In this document: piece after piece, positions 1 to 12,336 of the stretch
Position numbering within the stretch: position 1 is the stretch's first letter
How the letters are laid out: every line of letters begins with the position of its first letter
Assembly (NCBI GenBank): GCA_022577435.1
Contig: JAKOON010000006.1
Coordinates: 2,636,001 to 2,700,000 of the forward strand
Origin: Embiotoca jacksoni
Taxonomy: Eukaryota; Chordata; Actinopteri; Embiotocidae
Length of the DNA: 64,000 bases
Direction: 5' to 3'
Notes under the pieces: model-generated
The model's input: the letters and a program-made list of their open reading frames with translations, nothing else
Databases searched by the model: none
What the model was told of the DNA's origin: nothing
Program-made: the position numbers and the translations under genes

Positions 1-430
1 TTGTATGTTGTTGTTGGTAGACGTTGTTGGTCGAGATGGTTTTTGGTTGTTGCTGTATGTTGGAGGTTGTTGTTGGGGGTTGTTGGTAGAGGTGGTTGTT
101 GGAAGCTGTTGGTAGAGGTGGTTGTTAGTTGTTGGAGGTTGTTGGTAGAGGTGGTTGTTGGTTGTTGGTGGAGGTGGTTGTTAGTTGTTGTTGGTTGTTG
201 GTCGAGGTGGTTGTTAGTTGTTGGTAGAGGTGGTTGTTAGTTGTTGTTAGTTGTTGGTAGAGGTGGTTGTTGGTTGTTGGTAGAGTTGGTTGTTGGTAAA
301 GGTGGTTGTTAGTTGTTAGTAGAGGTGGTTGTTGATTGTTGGAGGTTGTTGGTAGAGGTGGTGGTTGGTTGTTGGAGGTTGTTATTGGGGGTTGTTGGTA
401 GTGGTGGTTGTTGTTGGTTGTTAGGGGTGG
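1..430. repeat. G/T-rich minisatellite
   Basis: An irregular tandem array built from blocks such as GGTGGTTGTTAGTTGTTGG and GTAGAGGTGGTTGTTGG. It gives apparent open frames on both strands, with Asn/Pro/Gln-rich translations on the minus strand. These are by-products of the repeat and not genes. It probably lies in an intron of the sos1 gene whose later exons follow. Confidence 0.85.
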
Positions 431-773
431 AGCCTGGTGAAAGCCTCCATCTGCTGCATACTTCAGGGGTTTAACTGTAAACTGATTATCCAGCTGTAAC
501 AACAGACTCTCTAATAATGGAGCAGTCCGCTCATTTCTGACCATCAGTTTTCAGACTTCCTGACGTCACTGTGATGATGATGTCACTGTGTCTGTATGTC
601 ACAGTGCAGCTGTTTTTCCGAGCTGAGGTTGGAGGTCTTCCTGCTGTGACCTCACATCCTCTTGGACGTGCTCACCGGTTTGTACAGAGCCTAAACACGT
701 CGTCCAATCAGAACTGACCCAAATGTCACATGATGAACATGTAGAAAACCAACCCAATGAACAGTTCACCCTG

Positions 774-817
<44 letters not shown>

Positions 818-1700
818 TGAGGGGGGGAGAGGTGTCTATCCATGTGTGTATCTATCGATCTGATCGACCTGCTTACTCACTTACCTTTTGACCTTTTCCT
901 GAAATGTAAAGTCAACATGTTGTGTTGAAGTAAAAACAGGAAGTTTATTTCTCTCAGTGTTAAAATGTTAAATGTTCCTTCCTGATGTTCCACATGTTCT
1001 ACTTATGTTCTAAAACCAAGTGTGTTCTGTCAGTACAGGAACATGCAGTGAACCATAATGATGAACTCCCTGTTGGTATTAATGAGCAGCAGACCGCTCA
1101 ATAACCTGATCAGCTGTCAGACCAGGTGTTTGTGTCTCCTGACGACAGATCAAACTACACATTTTAGAGGTCTTTTATTGTGACAGTCCGAGGCTCACCT
1201 GTACAACAATCCTGTCTCACCTGTCAGGTGGACAGAGGCGAAAAGTCGAACTGATTCAAATCTGAGAGAAACAAACTTTAAAAGTTGATTTATCGATGGA
1301 TGGATCTGATTGATCCATTCAGTTTATAGATGAACGTCTGTGGCTAACGTCTAATCACACGCAGGAGACAGGTGGACAGCAAACCTCCACTTCTCCTCTC
1401 CTCTCCTCTCCTCTCCTCTCCTCTCCTCTCCTCTCCTCTCCTCTCCTCTCCTCTCCTCCACCTGTCCTCCACCTCCTCCCTCCCTCCTCACAGGTGGAGC
1501 AGCAGCTGTTGGACGAACTGTTCCTTTAATTTCAAGGCGGTCCTGATGAGACCAGTTTCGGGCGTAGAACTAAACCCCCCCCCCCCCAAAAAAAAAAAAA
1601 AAAAAAATCAGACCTCCACCCTGATCCTGAGCCTCGTCAGGTCCTCCTCACTAACTCCTCTTCTTCTCCTGTGCTCTGACTCTTCTTCGTTGGTGTGCAG
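431..1700 (+). other. Non-coding stretch before the first visible sos1 exon
   Basis: No exon of the SOS1 N-terminal half (histone-like or DH region) was recognised here, so it is taken as intron. It holds a (TG)n run at about 774-816, a (CTCCT)n pyrimidine run at about 1391-1457, and a C-run joined to an A-run at 1575-1607. The acceptor for the first visible exon is the TGTGCAG ending at 1700. Confidence 0.6.
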
Positions 1701-4504
1701 CGAGTCGGCGTGTCGTTTCTACAGCCACCAGATGAAGGGGAAGCACCTGGCCATCAAGAAGATGAACGAGATCCAGAAGAACATCGACGGCTGGGAGGGG
1801 AAGGACATCGGCCAGTGCTGCAATGAGTTCATCATGGAGGGCACGCTGACCCGCGTCGGCGCCAAACACGAGCGCCACATCTTCCTGTTCGACGGCCTGA
1901 TGATCTGCTGCAAGTCCAACCACGGCCCGCCGCGGCTGCCAGGCGCCGGCTCTGCCGCAGAGTACCGGCTCAAAGAAAAGTTCTTCATGCGGAAAGTCCA
2001 GATCAACGACAAGGATGACAAGGAGGGCGAGTACCGACACGCCTTCGAGATCATCCTGAAGGACGGCAACAGCGTGGTGTTCGCCGCCAAGTCCGCCGAG
2101 GAGAAGAACGGATGGATGGCGGCGCTGATCTCGCTGCAGTACCGCAGCACGCTGGAGCGCATGCTGGACTCGGCCATGCTGCAAGAGGAGAAGGAGGAGC
2201 AGATGAGACTGCCGGGGGCCGACGTGTACCGCTTCGCAGAACCTGACTCCGAGGAGAACGTTGTGTTCGAGGAGAACGTCCAGTCCAAGTCCGGGATCCC
2301 CATCATCAAAGCAGGGACGGTCCTGAAACTGATCGAGAGACTGACCTTTCACATGTACGCAGGTGAGGCGTGATGTCACACAGGTGTTTAAATACAATGA
2401 TGTCACACAGGTGTTTTATATTCAGGACCAGTAGTGAAAAAGAAGCTTTATTTAGTCGTTTATCATTCATCTCTGAAAACGGTCCTGGTCCTGGTCCTGA
2501 GTGCAAAGATTGTCTACGATCTCTGATCTTCGTGGCTCTGTTTTGTTCTTCAGATCCGAACTTCGTGCGGACCTTCCTGACCACCTACCGGTCTTTCTGT
2601 AAACCTCAGGAGCTGCTGGACCTGCTCATGGAGAGGTGAGCGCACATGTTTAACTAGAACCACGGACGGGTCGGCCTCAGTGTTCAGAACTGGTTTAACC
2701 AGAGTCCTTCAAGACAGAAACTCATTTGTGAGGTGTGTTTAGGCTCATGATTGTGCTGCAGGACAAATCTTCTCCACCCAGATTAGACCAGAGACCGGAG
2801 GGTAGAGCAGGTCTCTGAAGGACGGAGGTCCCGGTGCCGTTCTTGGGTCCAGATGTTTGTCTGAGGTCTGGTTGTCGGTCTCGGGTCCAGATGCCGGTCT
2901 CAGGTCCTGGTCTCAGGTCCAGATACTGGTCTCTGGTCCCTGTGCCGGTCTGAGGTGTGTTGTGTTTACAGGTTTGAGATCCCAGAGCCGAGGCCGCCTG
3001 ACGTGGATCAGATGGAGGGGGGGGAGCAGCCGCTCAGCGCTGAACTCAAACGGTTCCGTAAAGAGTTTGTTCAGCCGGTGCAGCTCAGGTAAACACCGCT
3101 TCCTGCTGGAGGAGTCACATGACCGACCTCAGAGTCTTCGCTCCTCTCTGACCTCCTTTCCTCCTGCAGAGTGCTGAACGTGTGTCGGCACTGGGTGGAG
3201 CATCACTTCTACGACTTCGAGAGAGACGCTCACCTGCTGAGTCGACTGGAAGACTTCATCGCTTCAGTCAGAGGTACACATCTGTCAGAACACCTTTATT
3301 TTCTGTACCAAATGATGAGGAGTAGGATCAATAACTATCAATAGCGGTACCGCTAATCGGCACCGGTACTGATCCAATTGTACTGGTGTTCAGACAGCTA
3401 CGGTGTGACGGTATCAGGTTGTATCACAGTAAACATGTGAATGATGGTTTGTATCGCAGGTAAAGCGATGAGGAAGTGGGTGGAGTCAATCACTAAGATC
3501 ATCCAGAGGAAGAAGCAGGTTCAGGTGAGCGGGCCCAGTCACAGCATCACCTTCCAGAACTCTCCTCCTCCCATCGAGTGGCACACCTGTAAACCAGGAA
3601 ACACAGAGCAATTCGACCTCATGACCCTTCACCCCATCGAGATCGCCCGCCAGCTCACCTTGCTCGAATCCGACTTTTACAGGTAACACACCTGTCACAC
3701 ACAGCTGTCACACACACACACACACACCTGTCTCACACACCACTGTGACCTCTGACCTCACCTGCAGGGCAGTGCAGCCGTCTGAGCTGGTTGGCAGTGT
3801 GTGGACCAAAGAGGACAAAGAGCTTCACTCCCCCAACCTGCTGCGGATGATCCGACACACCACCAACCTCACACTGTGGTTCGAAAAGTAAGACATCATT
3901 CTGACATCATTCTGACATCACTCAATACACACTGGGAGGTGCAGGTGAGCTTGTGCAGTCAGCTGATGTTACCTGCTGCCTATCTGCAGATGTATCGTAG
4001 AAACGGAGAACCTGGAGGAGCGGGTCGCCGTCGTTTCTCGGATCATCGAGATCTTGCAGGTGTTTCAGGAACTCAACAACTTTAACGGAGTTCTGGAGGT
4101 CGTCAGCGCCATGAACTCCTCACCGGTCTACAGACTGGACCACACATTCGAGGTAACAACACAGATCCAGGCGTCTTCACCTGTCTGCACACAGACACAC
4201 CTGTTCCACACCTGCTCTTCACCATCGTCATCAGTCATAATAAATCCAAAACTAAATCAAACAGTAATGAGCTCCGTTATGACTCAGATGTGATATTTAT
4301 TTTTTTCTGTGTTTTTCTGCAGCAAATCCCCAGTCGGCAGAGGAAGATCCTGGAGGAGGCTCACGAGCTCAGCGAGGACCACTACAAGAAGTATCTCGCT
4401 AAACTGCGCTCAATCAACCCCCCCTGTGTCCCCTTCTTTGGTACGCTCCACTTTCCAGGGACATGGGAAACAGGAAGTACAGGGGTCAGGGGTCAAACAA
4501 CCAA

Positions 4505-4580
<76 letters not shown>

Positions 4581-7091
4581 ACAGGTATCTACCTGACCAA
4601 CATTCTGAAGACGGAGGAGGGGAACCCGGACTTCCTGCGTCGTCACGGTAAAGACCTGATAAACTTCAGTAAGAGGAGGAAGGTGGCGGAGATCACCGGG
4701 GAGATCCAACAGTACCAGAACCAGCCGTACTGTCTGCGGGGGGAGAGCGACATCAGGGTCAGTCAGGGCGACGTCACTTCATGTTTACAGTGACGAGTTA
4801 ACTCGGTGAGCTGAAGTGTGTTGTTTGTTTGTGGAGCAGAAGTTCTTCGAGAACCTGAACCCGATGGAGGACCTGTCGGAGAAGGACTTCGCTGATCACC
4901 TGTTCAACAAGTCTCTGGAGATCGAGCCGCGCAACGCCCGCTCCTTACCTCGCTTCGTAAGTGTGCGAGCGTCACCACGGCGACGCCTCGTCATGTTTGA
5001 GGTCAGCATGTAATCTGTGAGTAGCACCGTGAGGACACTCACGTGCCCCTCCCCCACTGCAGGTGAAGAAGTACACCTGTCCTCTGAAGTCACCGGGGAT
5101 CCGGCCCACCTCGGCGAGGCCCGGCACCATGCGCCACCCAACACCTCTGCAGAACGAGCCCAGGAAGATCAGCTACAGCCGCATCCCTGACAGCGAAGCC
5201 GAGGGGGGGGCGGTCTCCGCCCCCAACTCCCCCCGGACCCCTCTGACTCCACCCCCTGCCTCCGCGGCCTCCAGCTCCACAGACGTAGGCAGCGTCTTCG
5301 ACTCGCCGCAGGGTCCCAGTAGCCCCTTCCACTCCAGTAAGACCTGCCCACGGACCACACACACCCGTCACTGACTCCGCCCGCTGACCGGTCACTGACA
5401 CTAACATTTCACACTAACTCCGCCCACTGACCACACACCCACCAGTCACTGAAACTAACCCACTAAACTCCTCCTCCTCCTCCCTCCTCCTCTGTTCCTC
5501 CTCCTCCTCCTCCTAATCTGTTCCTGCTTTTCTCTCTCCTCCTCCTCCTCCTCCTCCTCTGATCCTTCTCCTCCTAATCTGTTCCTCCTTCTCTCTCTCG
5601 TCCTCCTCCTCTGTTCCTCTTCCTCTGTTCCTCTTCCTTTCATCTTCCCCTTCTGTTCTTCCTCCTCCTAATCTGTTCCTCCTTCTCTCTCCTCCTCCTC
5701 TGTTCCTCTTCCTCTCGTCTTCCCCTTCTGTTCTTCCTCCTCCTAATCTGTTCCTCCTTCTCTCTCCTCCTCCTCTGTTCCTCTTCCTCCTCCTCTCACA
5801 GTGTTTCTCCTTTTCACTCTGCAGCCTGCGACAGTATTTTTGCTGTGGTCTCTCTGCCTCACGGTCCACGTTAGTATGCCCCTCCTGACTCTCCGTACAT
5901 TTGCTCATCACACACATCACACTCACCTGTCACTCACCTTTCAGTCACCTGTCACGCATTCACCTGTTAGTCACCTGTCATTTAGCTGTCACGCACTCAC
6001 CTGTCAGTCAGTCACCTGTCAGTCAACTGTCACTCACTCACTCACTCACTCACTCACTCACTCACTCACTCACTCACCTGTCACTCACTCACCTGTCAGG
6101 TTCCACTGCGTGTTCTCTCAGGTTTTAGTCAGTGTTCTCTCGGGTTCTACTGTGTGTTCCACTGTGTTCTGTTAGGTTCCACTGTGTGTTTTCTCAGTAC
6201 CTCTAACAGTGTGTCTGTCCTGGCTGGTCTCAGGGTCCTCCTCGGTCTCCTCCATGGTGAGTTTCAGTCGGGGTTCCGAGGACACGCCTGTTCCTCCTCC
6301 TGTTCCTCCTCGCAGACGACCAGAGTCTGCTCCTGCTGAGTCGTCCCCCTCCAAGGTACCATCACTATCCTCACATCTGGCACCGCCATCACTACTGTCA
6401 CTACTATCAATATTATCACTGTTGTCACTATTATCACTACTATGAATATTATCACTATTATTACTACTGTCACTATTATCAATAGTGACTTCATTTTCAC
6501 TGAACATGATGAGAACATGAGAATAGTGAATTGACTACAGTTGAACTTCATGTGCACCTGTCTGACCTCCCCACTGACTCTTTCTCCCTCCCACCTCCTG
6601 TTCTCCTCCCCCAACAGATGATGTCAAAGTTGGACAGCCCACCCGCTGTCCCTCCTCGTCAGCCCACCTGTAAGCTCCTCCCACCTCGTTATTCCTCGTC
6701 ATTGTCGTCATCATCTCCGCCTGACAGCCCCCCCTCCCTTCCTCCTCGTGAGCCCCTCAGCTCTCCTCTTCACCTCCTCCCCCCGCCTCAGGGTCGCTCC
6801 CGCTGTGACCTGCTCCCTCAGGCCTTCTTCCCCTCCACCACCTCTGCCTCCCCCTCCATCTGCTCCGCTGCAGCTGCCTCGTCCACCTCTCCACCCCTTC
6901 CTCCACCCACACCTGTTACCCCCACCCCTGCCTCCAAGAAGATGCCCCTCCCCTCTCCTCCCCTTCCTCTCCTCCCCTTGGATGGTCCCCCTGTGCCACC
7001 CCGTCACAGTGTCCCCAAACTCCCCCCCAAGACCTATAAGAGGGAGTCTATGGGCCACGCCCCCCTGCTGGACATGCCCCCTGCACTCTGA
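1701..7091 (+). CDS. sos1: Son of sevenless homolog 1, C-terminal 930 residues (5'-truncated by window)
   Basis: SOS1 is a guanine nucleotide exchange factor that GRB2 brings to receptor tyrosine kinases, where it loads Ras with GTP. Exons: 1701-2362, 2554-2635, 2972-3088, 3170-3273, 3460-3682, 3768-3887, 3990-4152, 4323-4440, 4585-4757, 4840-4956, 5063-5336, 5825-5869, 6234-6355, 6618-7091. All junctions are GT-AG and the phases join without a frameshift. Reading from the window edge, the partial protein has a PH domain (about residues 30-145, with KHERHIFLFDGLMICCKSN), the Ras exchanger motif (about 180-330, with NFVRTFLTTYRSF), the CDC25 catalytic domain (about 365-620, with HPIEIARQLTLLE, NNFNGVLEVVSAMNS, PPCVPFFG and EGNPDFLRRHGK), and a proline-rich tail with SH3-type motifs (VPPPVPPRRRP, VPPRQP, PPVPPRH, KLPPKTYKRE). 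ELSEDHYKKYLAKLRSINPP and the tail motifs fit SOS1 better than SOS2. The histone-fold and DH regions lie to the left of the window. Confidence 0.93.
4507..4579. repeat. (TG)n microsatellite against a sos1 splice acceptor
   Basis: About 36 TG units end five bases before the AG of the acceptor for the exon at 4585. The run replaces the usual pyrimidine tract. Confidence 0.9.
5460..5804. repeat. Polypyrimidine (CTCCTC)-rich tract with longer internal repeats
   Basis: This sos1 intron segment is made of CTC/TTC blocks. A longer block of about 75 bp (CCTAATCTGTTCCTCC and its flanks) is repeated around 5572, 5670 and 5745. Minus-strand frames here are Glu/Arg runs caused by the repeat. Confidence 0.85.
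6031..6076. repeat. (CACT)n microsatellite
   Basis: About eleven CACT units in the sos1 intron between exons 5825-5869 and 6234-6355. They are flanked by degenerate CACCTGTCAGT repeats (about 5900-6100). A second degenerate run of ACTATCATT type lies at about 6360-6490 in the next intron. Confidence 0.85.
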
Positions 7092-7283
7092 TTGGACAGT
7101 CAGGACTTCCTGAAGGCGCAGAGATAGCTGATTGGATGGCCTGTGGAGGAAGTGGGGCTGCATCAGCTAACACTACAGCTGATTGGATCAGAACAAACAA
7201 AAAAAAACGATGGGTTTAAAAACAAAAACCCAAATATCTGGTTGACCAATCAGGACGTTCTGATCCTGTCTGAACTGTGACAA

Positions 7284-7289
7284 AATAAA
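7284..7289 (+). terminator. sos1 polyadenylation signal (AATAAA)
   Basis: AATAAA lies 193 bp after the sos1 stop codon at 7091, in the right orientation and at a plausible distance for a short 3' UTR. No earlier AATAAA was seen after the stop. Confidence 0.6.
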
Positions 7290-7719
7290 ACACAAATCAT
7301 GTGCCCTTATTCTGAAAATCTTACTGTGGCGTCCAGCTGCAGAACTTTGGAGAACTTTTGACAACATTTGTCTGTCTGTGGTCGGTTTTCATTTCTGTTT
7401 GTCGTCAACGATCTTGGACCTGATCGGACCTCGTATTAAACCGGGACTTGTGCGGAGAGGATTGTGGGTAATGTAGCGCTCCACAGACTGAAGAGGTGTT
7501 GATGTGTCAAGAGCCTTCAGGTACTGGACCACAGAGGTACGGTCGTGGTTCGAGTTGACCTTATGTTGTTTGTCTCTGAATGTTAATGAAGATGTAAACA
7601 AACATGTTGATCGCCTTCTTTAAAAAACAAGGGAATAAATGTGTTTCTACCACTGAGCTGGAAGGACAACAGAAACCACTGCTTCTGTCTTTATTTTATC
7701 TACTAATTGTCTGCAGGGT

Positions 7720-8510
7720 TCACTTCAGTCTACTTTATTTCAGTGCTCTTCACTTTACGCCAGTCCACTTCAGTCTTCTTCACTGCAGTACACTTCAGGT
7801 CACTTCAGTCCATTTCATTTAGCTGACGCTTTTATCCAAAGCAACTTACAACACACCGATGATCGGGAGCAATTTTTTTTTTTTTTTAGGGTTCAGTGTC
7901 TTGCTCAAGGACACTTAGGCATGTGGACAGGAGGAGCTGGGATTAAACCACCAACCTTCTGATTAGTGTGCAACCCACTCTACCAACTGAGCTACAGCCT
8001 CCACTTCAGTTCTCTTCTCTTCCCTTCAATCCTTCATTTCACGTCAGTCCACTTCACTATACTTCAGTTCACTTTGTCAGTCCACTTTACTTCACTTCAG
8101 TTCTCTTCCTTTCACTTCACTCCTTCACTTCACATCAGTCCACTTCACTTTACTTCAATCCATTTCACTTCAGTCCTCTTTACTGCAGCGCACTTCACTT
8201 TATTTCAGTCCTCTTCACTTCAGTCCACTTCACTTTAATTCAGTCCACTTCACTTCAGTTCACTATGCTTCAGTCCACTTTACTTCACTTCAATTCACTT
8301 TACTTCAGTGCACTTCATTTTACTTCAGTTCTCTTCCCTTCAAATCTTCATTTCACGTCAGTCCACTTCACTTTACTTCAATCCACTTCACTTCAGATCT
8401 CTTTACTTTACTGCAGCACACTTCACTTTACTCCAGTCCACTATACTTTGCTTCACTCTTTTTTTTACTTTACTTCAGTCCACTTCACCCCAGTTCACTG
8501 CAGTTTCCTC
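7720..8510. repeat. CACTTCAGTCCACTTCACTT low-complexity array
   Basis: Long degenerate repetition of CACTTCAGTC, CACTTCACTT and TACTTCAGT words, interrupted at 7817-8000 by a SINE-like element. The apparent 193-aa and 90-aa plus-strand frames are Ser/His/Phe/Leu-rich repeat translations and were not called as genes. Confidence 0.85.
7817..8000 (-). mobile_element. tRNA-derived SINE-like element
   Basis: Read on the minus strand it opens like a tRNA, with an A-box-like GTAGCTCAGTTGGTAGAG near 7980-7998 and a degenerate B box (GGTTTAATCC) near 7940-7950. A TGAGCAAGACACTGAACCC core follows, then a tail with TTTGGATAAAAGCG-like sequence. This layout matches a repeat very common in fish genomes. 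Family name not assigned. Confidence 0.7.
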
Positions 8511-8972
8511 TTTAATCTCCTCAGAGTTTTCAATCAGAACATAAGTTGAGTCACATTTTATTTGTCTTTATTTACATCTTGTAAACATTTCGTTTTTAAA
8601 CAGGACATCGGCAGCAGTAGTCACCTGCAGTGTTACCCGTGTCTTATCACCACTTCAGCTCTTTTATTGTGAAATAATAATAATAGTAGATCAACTGATC
8701 TGATCAGATTTACAAGGTTTGATTTAAGCTGCTTTTATTTTGATACAAATTTTTATTTATCAAAGTAAAATAATTATTCATTATAAATCTGAAGAGAAAC
8801 AGTTTGAAGAAATGTGCCCTTTTAAATAAATTGAGGGGGAGGAGCTTCCACCTTCATCGATTATAATTGGATCCAGACCAGCTGTCACTCACAGCTACTG
8901 CTGCACCCTGATTGGTCAGGAGGCCAGGCAACAATCTGACTGGTGGATTTAACAACCCTGAGATATACAGTG

Positions 8973-10093
8973 TCAGTCTGGACCAGGACCAGGACCAGTC
9001 TCTGGAGGACCTGGTTGGGCCTGGATCAGTTTTTGGATGCGGCCCAGGATGATCTGGTTGGAGCTGCAGCAGTCCTCAGGTCTGTAGGGGGCTGTGATGG
9101 TCAGGACCCCGGCCACCCTCAGGTCGTCCCCCTGCTCCTCCACGGGGATCCGGTTCCTCTCCAGCCACTGGCGGACGCTCCCCTTCCTCCTGCTCAGCTC
9201 GTGGGGGACCAGGATCGGGGTCGTGGGGGGCAGGAATAAGGTCCGGAGACGCCTCGCTGTCTCCTGGTCAGCCGCCTGCAGGACCTTCACCTCCTCCACT
9301 GCGTGACCCATCACGACCTGCACGGAGGTCCCGCCCTCCGTGAAGTTCACCAAGACCATGCTGCAGGGCAGAGGACCAGAGAACGGGTCAGACCACGTCA
9401 GCGGTCTCCTGGATCAGGATCATTCAGGACCCGGAACCAGAAGTTCTGAAGGTTTTTACAGCATGACTGAAAACATTCATGTATATTGATCATCTGAAAA
9501 CGGATCAGATCAAAGGATTCATGATGTCATTCGAACAGTCGCAGCTTGTTTTTATACTTTATATATATTTTCTCTTTGTTTTTACCCTGTTTTAGTTATT
9601 GTTTATTATGTTAGCTGTTGATTATTATATTCGTTATTGATTATTATGTTACTTATTGTTTGTCATGTTAGTTATTGATTGTTATGTTAGTCATTGATCG
9701 ATCGTGTTAAAACCTTCAGACCTGCTCGGTTCAGTTTCTTTTGGTACAGGATTGATCCGGACTGCACGACCCCACTCTGTACAAATGCTCACCTGTTTAC
9801 TACAAAGTCACACAGGAAGCGCTTTAATGAAACTCATGATAGTTTCAAAATAAAAGCTTCTTTCAGAGTCTAGAAACAAACCCATGATAGTTTCAAAATA
9901 AAAGCTTCTTTCAGAGTCTAGAAACAAACTCATGATAGTTTCAAAATAAAAGCTTCTTTCAGAGTCTAGAAACAAACTCATGATAGTTTCAAAATAAAAG
10001 CTTCTTTCAAGTCTAGAAACACCGAGCTCCATCAGTTTTATTTGTACTTTCTCAAAAACAACTGCTCCGTTTACAGATTAGGATGCATGTCAG

Positions 10094-10128
<35 letters not shown>

Positions 10129-10259
10129 CTGGCGGACACCGGGTCCACAGTGAGCAGCCAGCCGCAGTACTCCTCGTGTTTTCCCGCCTTAACCTTCACC
10201 TGTTTGTCGATGAAACGGGTCCACTGCAGCGGACCTAACAGACACCAGCCGCATTGCAT
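8973..10259 (-). CDS. gemin6: Gem-associated protein 6 (SMN complex)
   Basis: Gemin6 is an Sm-fold subunit of the SMN complex. It pairs with Gemin7 and helps load Sm rings onto spliceosomal snRNAs. Coding exons on the minus strand: 10259-10129 (start ATG at 10259-10257, MQCGWC) and 9360-8973 (stop at 8975-8973). The donor GCCAG|GTAACA and acceptor CTGCAG|CATG join in frame as AG|C, giving 172 aa against about 167 in human. Recognisable blocks are GWLLTVDPVSA followed by SMVLVNF (Sm-like fold), GHAVEEV, VRQWLERNRIPVEEQGD, and the C-terminal VAGVLTITAPYRPEDCCSSN. The upstream in-frame Met at 10493 was not chosen because its extension does not look like Gemin6. The gene converges with sos1. Its intron holds a 48-bp minisatellite, and a (CA)n run directly follows the donor. 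Confidence 0.93.
9835..10022. repeat. 48-bp minisatellite in the gemin6 intron, about 4 copies
   Basis: Copies of a unit starting CATGATAGTTTCAAAATAAA begin at 9835, 9883, 9931 and 9979, exactly 48 bp apart and almost identical. The array lies in the single coding intron of gemin6. Confidence 0.95.
10097..10124. repeat. (TG)n microsatellite next to the gemin6 donor
   Basis: Fourteen TG units end two bases from the gemin6 exon 1 donor. On the coding (minus) strand they read as a CA run directly downstream of GTAA. Confidence 0.9.
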
Positions 10260-12147
10260 CACGTTCCTCGAGAGCAATATAAACTTAATAATCAACACAA
10301 AACACCCAACAACGTCCTGTCTGCGGCACGAGCTTTGAAATACCGCTTCCGCTTCCGCTTTGTTTTTCAACGTGAGCGCCCCCTGTAGGCCGGAAACACA
10401 AACATTATAAGACAAATTCGATGAAAAGCTACACAAATAAAATAAAACCAATCCAACAGCAGCAGAAGAAAAATAATTGCATCGTAATGCCAAAGACAGA
10501 AGGCAGGGGAACTTTTAAAAACGGGAACAAAAATTAACTTAAAATCAATTCAACACCAAGTTTATTCGAGATAAAATTACGATAGTTCCTGCAGAAAAGG
10601 GAAGTGAACAGTGTCACCGAAATTACAGTGATATAATTGTCTTTCTCTCTCAAAATGCCTTGATATCAATAAGGAGAGTCATATTGGACAAATTGTTGCT
10701 CACTCAGTCCTTTATAACTGTTGAAAATGCCTTTAAAGCCCCAACATAACAAAAATAATGCAGTTTTATGAGTTCATCTCCTGCCTGTTGACTCAAAGGA
10801 CTGAGTGTCTAATATAACTCTTTCATACTTTTTAACAAAGTACATGTTAGATCCTGCATGAGACACATCCCTTGAAGGAATTTGTACGTTAATGTTTCCG
10901 TTCGGATTGTAATTTTTTTTTTAGTTTAAAGAAGGGCCATGAGTAAAAACACATTAAGACTCAAGTTTAAAACCCTGATTATCAGGCGTAGTAAGATTCA
11001 TGTCCTTATCTTAACCTTTTAATGATTGCACTTTTTTTTTAGCGTAAAAGTATAAATTTACAATCATTTAAGTATTTTTTTTTTTAGTCGTTAACATCTC
11101 TTTTGAATTTGTTTGTGCCTTTTGCATCACTTAATGTCATTTTGCATTCATTTTACGTCATTTTTGGAGGATTTTTTTTGTGCCTTTTTAAGTTTTTTTT
11201 TCTTTTTTTCTTACATCTTTATGGTTATCTTATGTCAGTTTGTAGTCATTTTATTTACTTTACATTCACACTTGCAAATTTTGGTAAATAATTTGACATT
11301 TGGATTGGTCTTAAAGGATAAGAGGCAGAATAAACTTCTGGCCAAATATTTTAAATGAACTCCTCGAGCTTTATTACCACGTCCTAATAAGCTTTTCTTA
11401 TATTCAAAGATTCTTAAACCCAAATATCCACGGCCCAGTTAACAAAGGAAAACTCAACACCTCTAAATTTAAATGTTTATATCTTTTTTTTTTACAGCAA
11501 AAATGGCACAAATTGGTACAGAAGCTGCTTGTAAGACGTGAACATTTGACTGTCTCCAGTGTTTTTGTTCCATTTTTCACTGGTGAGACAAAAAGACATT
11601 TAAACATCTTGATTTGGGTTTAGGGGGAATGATGATGTTTACTTTATGAAGAATTATTTAAAAAGATAATTGTCTTATTTACAGCTGATGAAAATAATAT
11701 TGGTTGTAGCCCTGCAGTTCTTCTATGATACTATTCTGCTGTAGTTTCCTTTCTGTAAATACCTTATATTTAATTAATTCATGTGGACCCCAATGGTCCT
11801 GGTAAAGTGGGACGTTTGGACCCGCCTTGACAGTTGTCCCCGTTGTTGGTAATCCAATCTTGCTAGCATGACTGTACATTACAAAAACCCTTCGTGCACA
11901 TTGACTTAAGGTTTTATTTTTTTCTCTTTTTACCATCATCATTTCTAGACCACGTATATTTACCTGCTCTGCATCTCATATTGTGGCATTTTTGCTCAAG
12001 CCACTTTTGATGCTGCTTGTAAAACTGGGATTTTTTTTTTTTTTCAACGATAATAACGGTTAAAAATTTCTGCACTGCTGTGAGAAAAAAAAAAAAAAAA
12101 AAAAAAAAAAGGCCTCTTCTGTGCGAAAGATGACAGTTAGTGTTAAA
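10260..12147. other. gemin6 - alpha-tubulin A intergenic region
   Basis: Mostly AT-rich, with many short T and A runs, including a long A-run at about 12084-12110 just before the tubulin promoter. The outer edge of the tubulin palindrome falls inside it at about 11539. The gemin6 promoter should lie just right of 10259, but no clear TATA box was seen. No exon was recognised. Confidence 0.6.
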
Positions 12148-12225
12148 CCAATAGGAGACGAGCGCATGTGACTCTCAGCCAATCGGATGCAGCTCCCCTT
12201 TCTCCGCGCAAGAGGAGTATAAAAG
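12148..12225 (+). promoter_or_regulatory. Alpha-tubulin A promoter: two CCAAT boxes and TATA box
   Basis: CCAAT at 12148-12152 (ACCAATAGG) and 12179-12183 (GCCAATCGG), then TATAAAAG at 12218-12225. The ATG lies about 110 bp after the TATA box. The same arrangement is mirrored at gene D (29821-29898). Confidence 0.8.
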
Positions 12226-12336
12226 ACCCCGCACCCTGAAACCCAACAGCTTCTTACACAGGACTCCTTGACAGTCGGTCGTGAAAGTAAAGTTTATCTC
12301 CATCCTTGTTGTTTCATCTCCAAAGTAAAAGCAAAA

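Larger units (their letters stand above)
7300..8972. other. sos1-gemin6 intergenic (tail-to-tail) region
   Basis: The two genes converge here. The interval holds a CACTTCAGT low-complexity array with an embedded SINE, then AT-rich sequence. A TTTATT at 8734-8739 is a candidate gemin6 polyadenylation signal on the minus strand. No exon was recognised. Confidence 0.6.

Noticed and set aside
1372..1700. Open frame extending the first sos1 exon upstream to an ATG at 1372
   Set aside because: It runs through a CTCCT repeat, C and A runs and a clear acceptor at 1700. The protein matches SOS1 only after 1701.
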